A DNA stretch of 48,035 nt, taken from the NCBI RefSeq assembly GCF_004295795.1, contig NZ_SEBR01000025.1:1-48035 (forward strand), in the 5' to 3' direction. The position numbers and the translations under genes are program-made. Under the pieces are notes generated by a model. It did no database searches. It was not told where the DNA came from and worked only from the letters and a program-made list of their open reading frames with translations. Source of the DNA: Flavobacterium sp. (GTDB lineage Bacteria; Bacteroidota; Bacteroidia; Flavobacteriales; Flavobacteriaceae). Positions 1 through 6,253 of the stretch are shown here, one piece after another; positions within the stretch are counted from its first letter, which is position 1, and every line of letters begins with the position of its first letter.

Positions 1-101
1 GATTGCACGGATTTTGATGCTTCGCATTTTGGATCGCACGGATTTTTGTCGATAAAATCCCTAACGCGATTCCTGTGAATCGAGATTTCTATTCTCGACC
101 A

Positions 102-133
102 AACCTGCAAGGTTTTTTTCAACCTTGTAGGTT
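102..133 (+). repeat. Dispersed palindrome, AACCTGCAAGG family, copy 1
   Basis: The arms AACCTGCAAGG (102-112) and CCTTGTAGGTT (123-133) flank a T-rich loop. The arms pair fully in a plus-strand transcript if one G-U pair is allowed. The same element recurs at 4462, 4537, 47565, 47750 and 47987. Confidence 0.85.
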
Positions 134-180
134 TTCTTTTTCGCTGCGTAATCAATTCAAATTCCATTTCCAATTCACAT

Positions 181-360
181 GCGCTTTGTCGCCAATCGTT
201 GCCACGGACTTCGTCCAGTTTTTTTTGGCCACAAATTCAAGAATTTATCTGCGTTGTCGCCAATCGTTGCCGCGGACTTCGTCCAGTTTTTTTGGCCACT
301 AATTCACTAATTTATCTGCTCCGTCGCCAATCGTTTTGGCGGACTTCGTTCAGTTTTTTG
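181..360 (+). repeat. Tandem repeat, about 67 bp, three copies
   Basis: The marker TCGCCAATCGTT occurs at 189-200, 257-268 and 324-335, so the period is 67-68 bp. Each unit continues as a 'ggacttcgtccagttttt' block and, in the first two copies, a 'ggccac.aattca..aatttatct' block. The third copy has diverged at its end. No coding role is apparent. Confidence 0.8.
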
Positions 361-533
361 CCGCGACCCGAGCGACGCGAACTGGCCGAAGACAATTCAC
401 TGATTTACACGGATTTTACCTCTTCGCAATTTAGATCGCACGGATTTTTTGTCGATAAAGTCGTGACCTGAATGAATTTCGAAATTGCAATCTGCGCGAG
501 AGCTATGGGAGTTTGGAATTTGGAATTTGTGAT

Positions 534-566
534 TTGGGATTTCAACTCCGAGACTTCGTACCTTTG
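534..566 (+). promoter_or_regulatory. Predicted promoter of the MORN-like gene
   Basis: TACCTTTG at 559-566 matches the Bacteroidota -7 consensus TAnnTTTG, with a TTG about 22 nt upstream at 534-536 as a possible -33 element. Transcription would start near 572, leaving a leader of about 57 nt before the ATG at 629. Confidence 0.55.
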
Positions 567-628
567 CACGCATCCACAAAATAAAATCGCTTCATTTAAG
601 TTATTTAGGTAAATCCAAAACCGATATC

Positions 629-1345
629 ATGAAAGTATTCCGTTCTTTTCTGCTTTTTACCCTTTTTGCGAGTCTTTCCGTTTTTGCGCAAGACGTCAAT
701 AAAAACGATTCCGGCGGAAAGAAACACGGGCTTTGGAAAGGCGTCTACGAAGAATCCAAGCGTCCCAGATATGAAGGAACGTTCGACCACGGGAAAGAAA
801 CCGGAACCTTCAAGTTCTTCGACGACACCAAAGCCGGAACGGTCATCGCCACGCGTGAATTCCGCGCAGACGGCACTGTCTACAATACTTTCTTCAACCA
901 AAAAGGCAATAAGGTAAGCGAAGGCAAACTCGTCAACAAGCAATATGAAGGCGAATGGAAATATTACCACGAGAATTCCCCGGCGCTGATGACGCTTGAG
1001 AACTACAGGAACGGAAAACTCGTCGGTGAACGAAAGGTTTTCTACAAAAACGGGCAATTGGCCAACGTCACCAATTACACTGACGGAATCAGGAACGGCA
1101 TTTATAATAAATATGCCGAAAACAAAGACAATATCTTGCTCGAGGAAGTCACTTTCGCAAACGGAAAGGAGCAAGGTGACGCCGTCTATCGCAATCCTGA
1201 CGGCACAATCGCCTCGAAAGGCCGATACGAAAACGGCGAGAAGAAAGGCACTTGGGAATTCTACAAGAACGGCAAGTTGGAGAAGAAGGAGAAATATCCG
1301 CTGCAACGCAAGTTCCAAAAATTGCCACCGAGGAAAGATTTTTAG
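629..1345 (+). CDS. Secreted MORN-like (YwqK-type) repeat protein
   Basis: The 238-residue product starts with a signal peptide (MKVFRSFLLFTLFASLSVFA, cleavage probably before QDVN). The rest is a series of short repeats of the type 'G-x-W-x-x-Y-x-x-N-G-x-L', for example around YEGEWKYYHEN, NGKLVGERKVFYKNG and KKGTWEFYKNGKL. This is the pattern of MORN/YwqK-type repeat proteins, often auto-annotated as 'toxin-antitoxin system YwqK family antitoxin'. In Bacteroidota these are usually exported proteins of unknown role, so the antitoxin label should not be taken literally. No catalytic residues are visible. It is preceded by its own promoter, and its stop codon overlaps the promoter box of mnmA. 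Function unknown. Confidence 0.8.
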   Translation: MKVFRSFLLFTLFASLSVFAQDVNKNDSGGKKHGLWKGVYEESKRPRYEGTFDHGKETGTFKFFDDTKAGTVIATREFRADGTVYNTFFNQKGNKVSEGKLVNKQYEGEWKYYHENSPALMTLENYRNGKLVGERKVFYKNGQLANVTNYTDGIRNGIYNKYAENKDNILLEEVTFANGKEQGDAVYRNPDGTIASKGRYENGEKKGTWEFYKNGKLEKKEKYPLQRKFQKLPPRKDF

Positions 1346-1353
1346 TAATTTTG
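1346..1353 (+). promoter_or_regulatory. Predicted -7 box for mnmA
   Basis: TAATTTTG at 1346-1353 fits TAnnTTTG and begins immediately after the preceding stop codon. The roughly 90-nt leader to the mnmA ATG consists mostly of AT-rich TAATTA-type repeats. Confidence 0.5.
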
Positions 1354-1359
1354 CGGATC

Positions 1360-1446
1360 AATTAATAACAAGTAATAATTGACCTTGCGTAATCTTCGTC
1401 GAGGCAATTATTCATTATTAATTGTTCATTATTCATTATTAATTAA
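1360..1446. repeat. AT-rich TTAATTA-type spacer repeat
   Basis: Short variants of 'attaataa' and 'ttcattattaatt' repeat at 1360-1380 and 1405-1446, split by a non-repetitive segment. Similar spacers lie at 24589, 32980 and 33787, always beside gene ends. The repeat runs up to the mnmA start codon. Confidence 0.75.
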
Positions 1447-1447
1447 A

Positions 1448-2635
1448 ATGAAGAGAGTAGTAGTAGGATTGTCCGGCGGAGTCGATTCGAGCGTGGCCGC
1501 TTATCTTTTGCAGCAGCAAGGGTACGAAGTCATCGGGCTTTTCATGAAAAACTGGCACGATGAAGGCGTGACGATCTCGAACGAATGTCCTTGGCTCGAG
1601 GACAGCAACGACGCGCTTTTGGTGGCTGAAAAACTCGGGATTCCGTTTCAGACGATCGATCTGTCGGAACAATACAAGGAGCGCATCGTCGACTATATGT
1701 TTGCCGAATACGAAAAAGGCCGAACGCCGAATCCGGATGTTTTGTGCAACCGCGAGATCAAATTCGACGTGTTCATGAAAATCGCGCTCGAACTCGGTGC
1801 CGATTATGTCGCCACCGGTCATTATTGCCGCAAATCAGAACAGGAAATCGACGGGAAAACCGTTTACAGCCTGCTTTCGGGCGAAGACAATAACAAGGAT
1901 CAATCGTACTTTTTGTGCCAACTTACGCAAGAGCAGCTTTCGAAAGCTTTGTTTCCGATAGGCGAACTGCAAAAATCCGAAGTGCGCAAAATCGCTTCCG
2001 AAATGGAATTGGTCACGGCCGAAAAGAAAGATTCACAAGGTTTGTGTTTCATCGGAAAAGTGCGCCTGCCCGAATTCCTTCAGCAGCAATTGCAACCCAA
2101 AGACGGCGTGATTTACCAGATTGACGAATCGGCGACAATTTATTCGGATGAAAAAACTGAATTCGCGTCGGTTGAACAACAATTGGAATTTTCGTCCCAC
2201 AATATTTCGTACAGACCCGAAATGGGAAAAGCTGTCGGCAAACACGTCGGGGCACATTTTTATACCATCGGACAAAGAAAAGGCCTGAATGTAGGAGGCA
2301 CGAAAGAACCGTTGTTCATCATCGCCACTGACGTCGAATCGAATGCGATTTACACCGGAATGGGTCAATCGCATCCGGGCTTGTTCAGAAAAGCGTTATT
2401 TATCCGAAAGGAAGAAGTACATTGGGTTCGCGAAGATTTGCGTCTGGAAGACAACCAAACCAAGGACGTGATGGTGAGAATCCGGTATCGTCAGCCTTTG
2501 CAGAAAGCCACTTTGCACCAATTCGAGACCGGAATGTACATTTCGTTTAAGGACGCGCAATCGGCGATTACAGAAGGTCAGTTCGCGGCTTGGTACATCG
2601 ATGATGAATTGGTCGGATCTGGCGTCATTTCCTAA
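1448..2635 (+). CDS. mnmA: tRNA-specific 2-thiouridylase MnmA
   Basis: MnmA is the ATP-dependent enzyme that puts sulfur on C2 of the wobble uridine of tRNA Lys, Glu and Gln. The ATG at 1448 gives 395 residues. A longer frame opening at 1379 only reads through the AT-rich spacer repeat and would bury the N-terminal PP-loop. Seen: the PP-loop GLSGGVDSS at residues 8-16, the catalytic cysteine C100 in PNPDVLCNREIKF, the second cysteine C200 in SQGLCFIGK, and the GATGHYC-like and HFYTIGQRKGL motifs. An insertion of roughly 35 residues lies before HFYTIGQRKG; I recall this from other flavobacterial MnmA proteins and do not regard it as a defect. A lipoprotein gene follows after 9 nt, so the two may share a transcript. 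Confidence 0.96.
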   Translation: MKRVVVGLSGGVDSSVAAYLLQQQGYEVIGLFMKNWHDEGVTISNECPWLEDSNDALLVAEKLGIPFQTIDLSEQYKERIVDYMFAEYEKGRTPNPDVLCNREIKFDVFMKIALELGADYVATGHYCRKSEQEIDGKTVYSLLSGEDNNKDQSYFLCQLTQEQLSKALFPIGELQKSEVRKIASEMELVTAEKKDSQGLCFIGKVRLPEFLQQQLQPKDGVIYQIDESATIYSDEKTEFASVEQQLEFSSHNISYRPEMGKAVGKHVGAHFYTIGQRKGLNVGGTKEPLFIIATDVESNAIYTGMGQSHPGLFRKALFIRKEEVHWVREDLRLEDNQTKDVMVRIRYRQPLQKATLHQFETGMYISFKDAQSAITEGQFAAWYIDDELVGSGVIS

Positions 2636-2644
2636 AATTTTGAT

Positions 2645-3070
2645 ATGAAAAAGATCGTTTTGTTTTTGGCAGTTGCCGTTTTCGCGGGTTGTTCGAGTTC
2701 GGACGACGCTGCCAAAGTCGAATTATACCTGACTTCAGATGGCGCACAGCGTCCGTTTTTTGCCGAAACCACGCAAGATGTGAACGCCGACGGCGAAAAT
2801 GCCATTCTTGTGTACGCCGATCGCACTGGCGAACAGCTCAACTTCGATGTCGTGGTTGGCGCAACGGGCGATAATGTAGTCGAGCACGTCGAGTTTATCC
2901 CGAATGTGTCCGAAGGCACGGTTTACCAGATCAACGACGTTTTCTACTCGAATGTCTCGGTGAATTCCGATACGCGACTCAAAGGCGTTTTCTCTGGAAA
3001 TCTATCCGACGGAACGGTCGAGAAGTACATCGAATGTACTTTCGACGTCAAGAAGAACGCGAGCAATTGA
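2645..3070 (+). CDS. Small predicted lipoprotein of unknown function
   Basis: The product has 141 residues with a lipoprotein signal peptide: charged start MKK, a hydrophobic core, and lipobox VFAGC with the lipidated cysteine at residue 16. The residues after it (SSSDD) are serine- and aspartate-rich and loosely resemble the surface-export signal described for Bacteroidota lipoproteins, so surface exposure is possible. The mature part is short, probably beta-rich, and contains an alternating polar/hydrophobic pattern (VEHVEFIPNVSEGTVYQIND). I do not recognise a family. It starts 9 nt after mnmA and ends before a strong hairpin, so it is probably the last gene of that transcript. Confidence 0.75.
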   Translation: MKKIVLFLAVAVFAGCSSSDDAAKVELYLTSDGAQRPFFAETTQDVNADGENAILVYADRTGEQLNFDVVVGATGDNVVEHVEFIPNVSEGTVYQINDVFYSNVSVNSDTRLKGVFSGNLSDGTVEKYIECTFDVKKNASN

Positions 3071-3102
3071 TGGTGAAATATCGATAGATCTACTAAAAAA
3101 CT

Positions 3103-3131
3103 AAACCCCGCCATTCTCACAAGCGGGGTTT
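3103..3131. terminator. Hairpin terminator, probably bidirectional
   Basis: AAACCCCGC (3103-3111) and GCGGGGTTT (3123-3131) form a GC-rich stem between convergent genes. In the minus direction it is followed by a T-rich run (TAGTTTTTTAG), so it suits termination of homoserine dehydrogenase best. In the plus direction it could end the mnmA-lipoprotein transcript. Confidence 0.75.
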
Positions 3132-3246
3132 GTCACTTCTTGAGCAGAAGCTTACCAAACAAAAACAAAAATTAGTCTTGAGTCTTGAGTAATGAGTCTG
3201 TGGTTCTTGTTACTACATCTTATAACTCACACCTCATAACTCATAG

Positions 3247-4443
3247 CTATCCAACCACATCCAAAAGCACAAATGACTTCACAAGCGTTTCGTCCCGGTG
3301 GACTTTCCTGAGATTCTCGAACGAGATCGTGCCCGTGATATATCCGGCTTCACCGTTCAAATAAGATTCCGATACTTTCTTGAAAAACGGCTTTAGGTTT
3401 TCGGCTTCGTGTTTCTCGTGGCGCAGGAAAACGTTCAGGTCTATGTTTTCGGCCAAAGCGATTTCCTCGCCTCTGGCGATTTTCTTGTACTCGTATTTAT
3501 AGTCGTAGGTCAAAGCTGATATGTCGCTCAAAACGGCGCTTGCGGTCGGATGCGCTCCGGCGCCTCGTCCCACGAAAAACTGCTCGTCGGCGAAACTCGT
3601 TTTGGTCACGACTCCGTTGAATACATCGTCCACGTTGAAAAGTCGGTCTTCGGGAGAGACGAACTTGGGCAATACGAACGCGCCCACATTTCCGTCAGAA
3701 TGCTTGAAAGCCTGAGCCACGAGCTTGATTTTCCAACCTTTTTCAGCCGCATACTTGAGTTCAAGCGCTCCCAAATTGTCGATCCCGATGTTCAGGATGT
3801 CGTCCGGTTTGGCAATATGGCCGAAAGAGTGGGCGAGCAGGATGAGCAATTTGTATTTGGCATCGAATCCGCCCGTGTCGAGAATCGGGTTGCTTTCGGC
3901 AAATCCTTTTTCCTGCGCTTCTTTCAAAGCGTCTTCATACGATAATTTATCGCGAGATGTTTTCGTCAGTATATAATTCGTCGAACCGTTGACGATTCCC
4001 TGGATCGATTCCAAAAGGTCGTTGTCGTAATATTCCTCCAGGTTGCGGATAATCGGCATACTCGCGCAACAAGCGGCTTCATACAAAAGCGGAACGTTAT
4101 TTTCGCGTTGCAATTGCAACAATTCCTCGAAGTGTTCGGCGACCATTTTCTTGTTGGCCGAAACCACGGCTTTGCCAGATTTCAAAGCTTTTTTGGTAAT
4201 CTCGAAAGCGGCGTCGGCATCGTCGATCAATTCCACGATCACGTTGATTTCGGGATCGTTGAGCAAATCGTCGGGATTGAAAGTGAAGTTTTCCGAGCCG
4301 ATCTCGCGTTGTTTATCCGGATTTTTGACGCAGATGTTCTTGATGTTGGCTTTGAGTCCGGGCGTTTTTTGAAGCACTTCGTACAATCCGAAGCCTACGC
4401 AGCCGAAACCGAACAAGCCGATATTTAGGGTTTTTCTTGACAC
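3247..4443 (-). CDS. hom: Homoserine dehydrogenase
   Basis: The enzyme reduces aspartate semialdehyde to homoserine, the branch point to threonine and methionine. The GTG at 4443 is the preferred start (398 residues, beginning MSRKTLNIGLFGFGCVG); the longer frame from a TTG at 4479 would start inside a repeated palindrome. Seen: the N-terminal Rossmann nucleotide-binding loop GFGCVG, the AACCASMPIIR region, the conserved NGSTNYILT motif, and the SNPILDTGGFDAKYKLLILLAH segment typical of the catalytic domain. The protein is monofunctional, with no aspartate kinase domain. It lies downstream of the PLP enzyme on the same strand, 149 nt away across two hairpins, and shares the SAM riboswitch if co-transcribed. 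Confidence 0.93.
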   Translation of the reverse strand: MSRKTLNIGLFGFGCVGFGLYEVLQKTPGLKANIKNICVKNPDKQREIGSENFTFNPDDLLNDPEINVIVELIDDADAAFEITKKALKSGKAVVSANKKMVAEHFEELLQLQRENNVPLLYEAACCASMPIIRNLEEYYDNDLLESIQGIVNGSTNYILTKTSRDKLSYEDALKEAQEKGFAESNPILDTGGFDAKYKLLILLAHSFGHIAKPDDILNIGIDNLGALELKYAAEKGWKIKLVAQAFKHSDGNVGAFVLPKFVSPEDRLFNVDDVFNGVVTKTSFADEQFFVGRGAGAHPTASAVLSDISALTYDYKYEYKKIARGEEIALAENIDLNVFLRHEKHEAENLKPFFKKVSESYLNGEAGYITGTISFENLRKVHRDETLVKSFVLLDVVG

Positions 4444-4461
4444 TTTGATAAGGAATTGGGT

Positions 4462-4493
4462 AACCTGCAAGGTTTTCAAAACCTTGTAGGTTT
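4462..4493 (+). repeat. Dispersed palindrome, AACCTGCAAGG family, copy 2
   Basis: AACCTGCAAGG at 4462-4472 and CCTTGTAGGTT at 4482-4492 sit about 20 nt upstream of the hom start codon. The genes run on the minus strand, so in their mRNA the stem would carry one A-C mismatch rather than the G-U pair possible in a plus-strand transcript. Confidence 0.85.
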
Positions 4494-4536
4494 GTTACGG
4501 TAACTCGATAAAAGTAAATTTTGGTGACAGGTTTTA

Positions 4537-4567
4537 GACCTACAAGGTTTTGGAAACCTTGTAGGTC
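4537..4567. repeat. Dispersed palindrome, perfect-stem version, copy 3
   Basis: GACCTACAAGGTTT (4537-4550) and AAACCTTGTAGGTC (4554-4567) are perfect 14-bp inverted arms around a 3-nt loop. The element lies just after the stop codon of the PLP enzyme on the minus-strand transcript and could act as an RNA 3'-end stabiliser or partial terminator before hom. Confidence 0.85.
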
Positions 4568-4592
4568 GCCCCTGAAGTAAATGTGGTTGTGT

Positions 4593-5789
4593 TTAGATGA
4601 CTTCCGAAGTGAATTCCACGTTCACTTTTTCCGTCGGAACAGATCCGGTCGCAACCGCAAAAGCCTGTTTCAGATCGGCGATCAGATCATCGGCATCTTC
4701 CAAACCAACCGACAAGCGAATCAAGCTGTCCGTAACACCACTTTGGTAGCGCTTTTCGCTCGGGATCGATTTGTGGGTCATTTCGCACGGCAGACACAAA
4801 AGCGATTTCACGCCTCCAAGCGATTCTGCCAGTTTGAACAATTTCGTCGCTGTCACGATTTTGATCGCGAGGTCTTTGTCGTCCACTACCAAGTCGAAAG
4901 TCACGACGCCACCGAAGTATTTTTGCTGCGATTTTGCGATCTCGTGGTTCTTGTGGGTTTTCAGTCCCGGATAATAAACGTTCTTGACGAGTTTTTCATC
5001 CACCAAAAATTCAGCGATTTTCTGTGCGTTTTCGGCGTGTTGGCGAATCCGGAGCGTCAAAGTCTCGATCCCGCGGATCACGAGCCAAGAATCGAATGGC
5101 CCAAGAATCGCTCCCGATGCATTTTGGATGAATTTGATCTTGTCACCGAGTTCCTGTGTAGCGGTTACAACCAATCCGGCGATCAGGTCGGAGTGGCCCG
5201 AAATGTATTTTGTGGCGCTGTGAACCACGATGTCGGCTCCAAAATCGATCGGTTTCTGAGCAACGGGCGAAGCGAACGTGTTGTCGACGCAAAGAAGAAT
5301 GCCGTGTTGTTTAGCGGTCTTCGCAATCGCCCGAATGTCAGAAATTTTCAAAGTTGGGTTGGTTGGCGATTCGATCCAGATGAGGGCGGTTTTGTCCGTC
5401 ACTGCCGCCGCTACGTTGGCGGCGTCGGTCGAATCGGTGTATTTTACGGTAATACCGAATTTTTCGTAAACGTGGGTGAACAGTCTGAAAGCACCTCCGT
5501 AAATGTCGTCGACGGCAATGATCTCGTCGCCGGCTTTCAACAGTTTTACCACGGCGTCGATTGCGGCAAGTCCTGAGGCGAAAGCGTATCCGTTGGTGCC
5601 ATTCTCAAGTTTGGCGATGATGTCCTCGAGCACTTTTCGCGTCGGATTGTTGCTTCTGGCGTAGTCGAAACCTTTGTGAACGCCCGGAGCGTCTTGCACG
5701 AAAGTCGAAGTCTGGTAAATCGGAACCGAGATCGATCCGGTTTGCTCGTCAACGGGAATGTAGTTCAGGATGGAAGTTTGCTCTTGCAT
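4593..5789 (-). CDS. Cys/Met metabolism PLP enzyme, cystathionine gamma-synthase type
   Basis: This fold-type I PLP enzyme belongs to the trans-sulfuration family, which joins an activated homoserine with cysteine (cystathionine gamma-synthase) or sulfide. The product has 398 residues. Seen: YARSNNPTR with Y43 and R45 for phosphate and substrate contacts, SGLAA, D169 in CVDNTFASP for the pyridine nitrogen, the PLP lysine K194 in SATKYISGHSD, and the C-terminal SLGGVKSL and PCEMTHKSIP segments. The start is fixed because an in-frame stop lies a few codons upstream. The N-terminus is slightly shorter than usual. An upstream SAM-I riboswitch and the hom gene downstream support a methionine-biosynthetic role. 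A cystathionine gamma-lyase or O-acetylhomoserine sulfhydrylase activity cannot be excluded from sequence alone. Confidence 0.9.
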   Translation of the reverse strand: MQEQTSILNYIPVDEQTGSISVPIYQTSTFVQDAPGVHKGFDYARSNNPTRKVLEDIIAKLENGTNGYAFASGLAAIDAVVKLLKAGDEIIAVDDIYGGAFRLFTHVYEKFGITVKYTDSTDAANVAAAVTDKTALIWIESPTNPTLKISDIRAIAKTAKQHGILLCVDNTFASPVAQKPIDFGADIVVHSATKYISGHSDLIAGLVVTATQELGDKIKFIQNASGAILGPFDSWLVIRGIETLTLRIRQHAENAQKIAEFLVDEKLVKNVYYPGLKTHKNHEIAKSQQKYFGGVVTFDLVVDDKDLAIKIVTATKLFKLAESLGGVKSLLCLPCEMTHKSIPSEKRYQSGVTDSLIRLSVGLEDADDLIADLKQAFAVATGSVPTEKVNVEFTSEVI

Positions 5790-5862
5790 GATCTTGTTTT
5801 TTTAAGTTTGAAATAGTTGTTTCGGCTTAAAAAACTTTCTTACACAGTCTATCGGAAAGAGC

Positions 5863-5899
5863 AAAAAAAAAGTGCTCCTCCGATAAGTCAGAAGAGCAC
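5863..5899 (-). terminator. Riboswitch-associated intrinsic terminator
   Basis: On the minus strand GTGCTCTTC (5899-5891) pairs with GAGGAGCAC (5880-5872), with one G-U pair, and is followed by nine consecutive T (5871-5863). It lies between the SAM aptamer and the start codon, which is where the expression platform of a transcription-terminating riboswitch should be. Confidence 0.88.
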
Positions 5900-5931
5900 G
5901 TATATGGTGAGATATAAATAGCTTTTTCTTA

Positions 5932-6027
5932 CTTATCTGTCCCGTTTCCGGGTTGAATGTGGCACCTTATCGTGAGACAGGTTGCCAAGACGTCACAGGG
6001 TCAAATCCCTCGGTCTTTCTGGATAAG
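5932..6027 (-). ncRNA. SAM-I riboswitch (S-box aptamer)
   Basis: Read on the minus strand, the segment opens with CTTATCCAGA, continues with the conserved GAGGGA and GACCCTGTGACG-type core, then TTGGCAACC and AAGGTGCCA, and closes with AGATAAG, which pairs with the opening CTTATC to form helix P1. This order is the S-box/SAM-I consensus. With S-adenosylmethionine bound, P1 should be stabilised and the downstream terminator hairpin should form, lowering expression of the PLP enzyme and possibly hom. The -7 box TATCTTTG lies just upstream at 6057-6050. Confidence 0.93.
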
Positions 6028-6049
6028 AATAATTTCTTAGAACGCAGTG

Positions 6050-6057
6050 CAAAGATA
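6050..6057 (-). promoter_or_regulatory. Predicted -7 box for the riboswitch-controlled transcript
   Basis: On the minus strand the sequence is TATCTTTG, an exact TAnnTTTG match, about 22 nt before the first base of the SAM-I aptamer. A TTG lies about 21 nt further upstream. Confidence 0.65.
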
Positions 6058-6217
6058 GGGGCGGAAAAATGAACTATGCAAGCCAATTTTGGGATTTAAT
6101 TTTTTTGAAATCTGAAATCATCTGATTATCATTGGTTTATGTTGTAAATTTTAACATTTATTTTTCTTTCGGATTTGCTATTTTCCAACATTTACGACCA
6201 AAAGTCAATCCAATTCG

Positions 6218-6225
6218 TATATTTG
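6218..6225 (+). promoter_or_regulatory. Predicted -7 box for the subtilase operon
   Basis: TATATTTG at 6218-6225 fits TAnnTTTG. Transcription would begin about 6 nt later, leaving a leader of roughly 20 nt before the ATG at 6254. Confidence 0.6.
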
Positions 6226-6253
6226 AATCGGCCAAGAAACGGCTTGCAACTAC

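Larger units (their letters stand above)
1..628. other. Repeat-rich non-coding region
   Basis: No convincing gene is present; the open frames here are short, low in complexity and follow the repeats. The stretch holds several short motifs of the form 'cacggatttt...tcgca' (near 6-50 and 409-455), one AACCTGCAAGG/CCTTGTAGGTT palindrome (102-133), a three-copy tandem repeat of about 67 bp (181-360), a 23-bp segment (365-387) that is the reverse complement of part of the repeat array at the other window end, and the promoter of the first gene. It reads as an accumulation of intergenic repeat elements. Confidence 0.7.

Noticed and set aside
75..471. Two overlapping open frames of 75 and 90 codons in the left-end region
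   Set aside because: They run through the 67-bp tandem repeat, so their similarity to each other comes from DNA repetition. They have no promoter-start arrangement or protein-like composition.
605..1318. Long antisense frame (237 codons) opposite the MORN-like gene
   Set aside because: It mirrors codon bias of the plus-strand gene, which has a clear signal peptide and repeats. The antisense product resembles no family.
629..1345. Antitoxin of a toxin-antitoxin pair
   Set aside because: The YwqK-type repeat pattern often draws this label, but the protein is exported and no toxin gene is adjacent; the neighbour is mnmA.
4444..4479. Extended N-terminus of homoserine dehydrogenase from a TTG at 4479
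   Set aside because: The extra twelve codons lie partly in a dispersed palindrome and do not resemble the family. The GTG at 4443 places the Rossmann loop at the usual distance.
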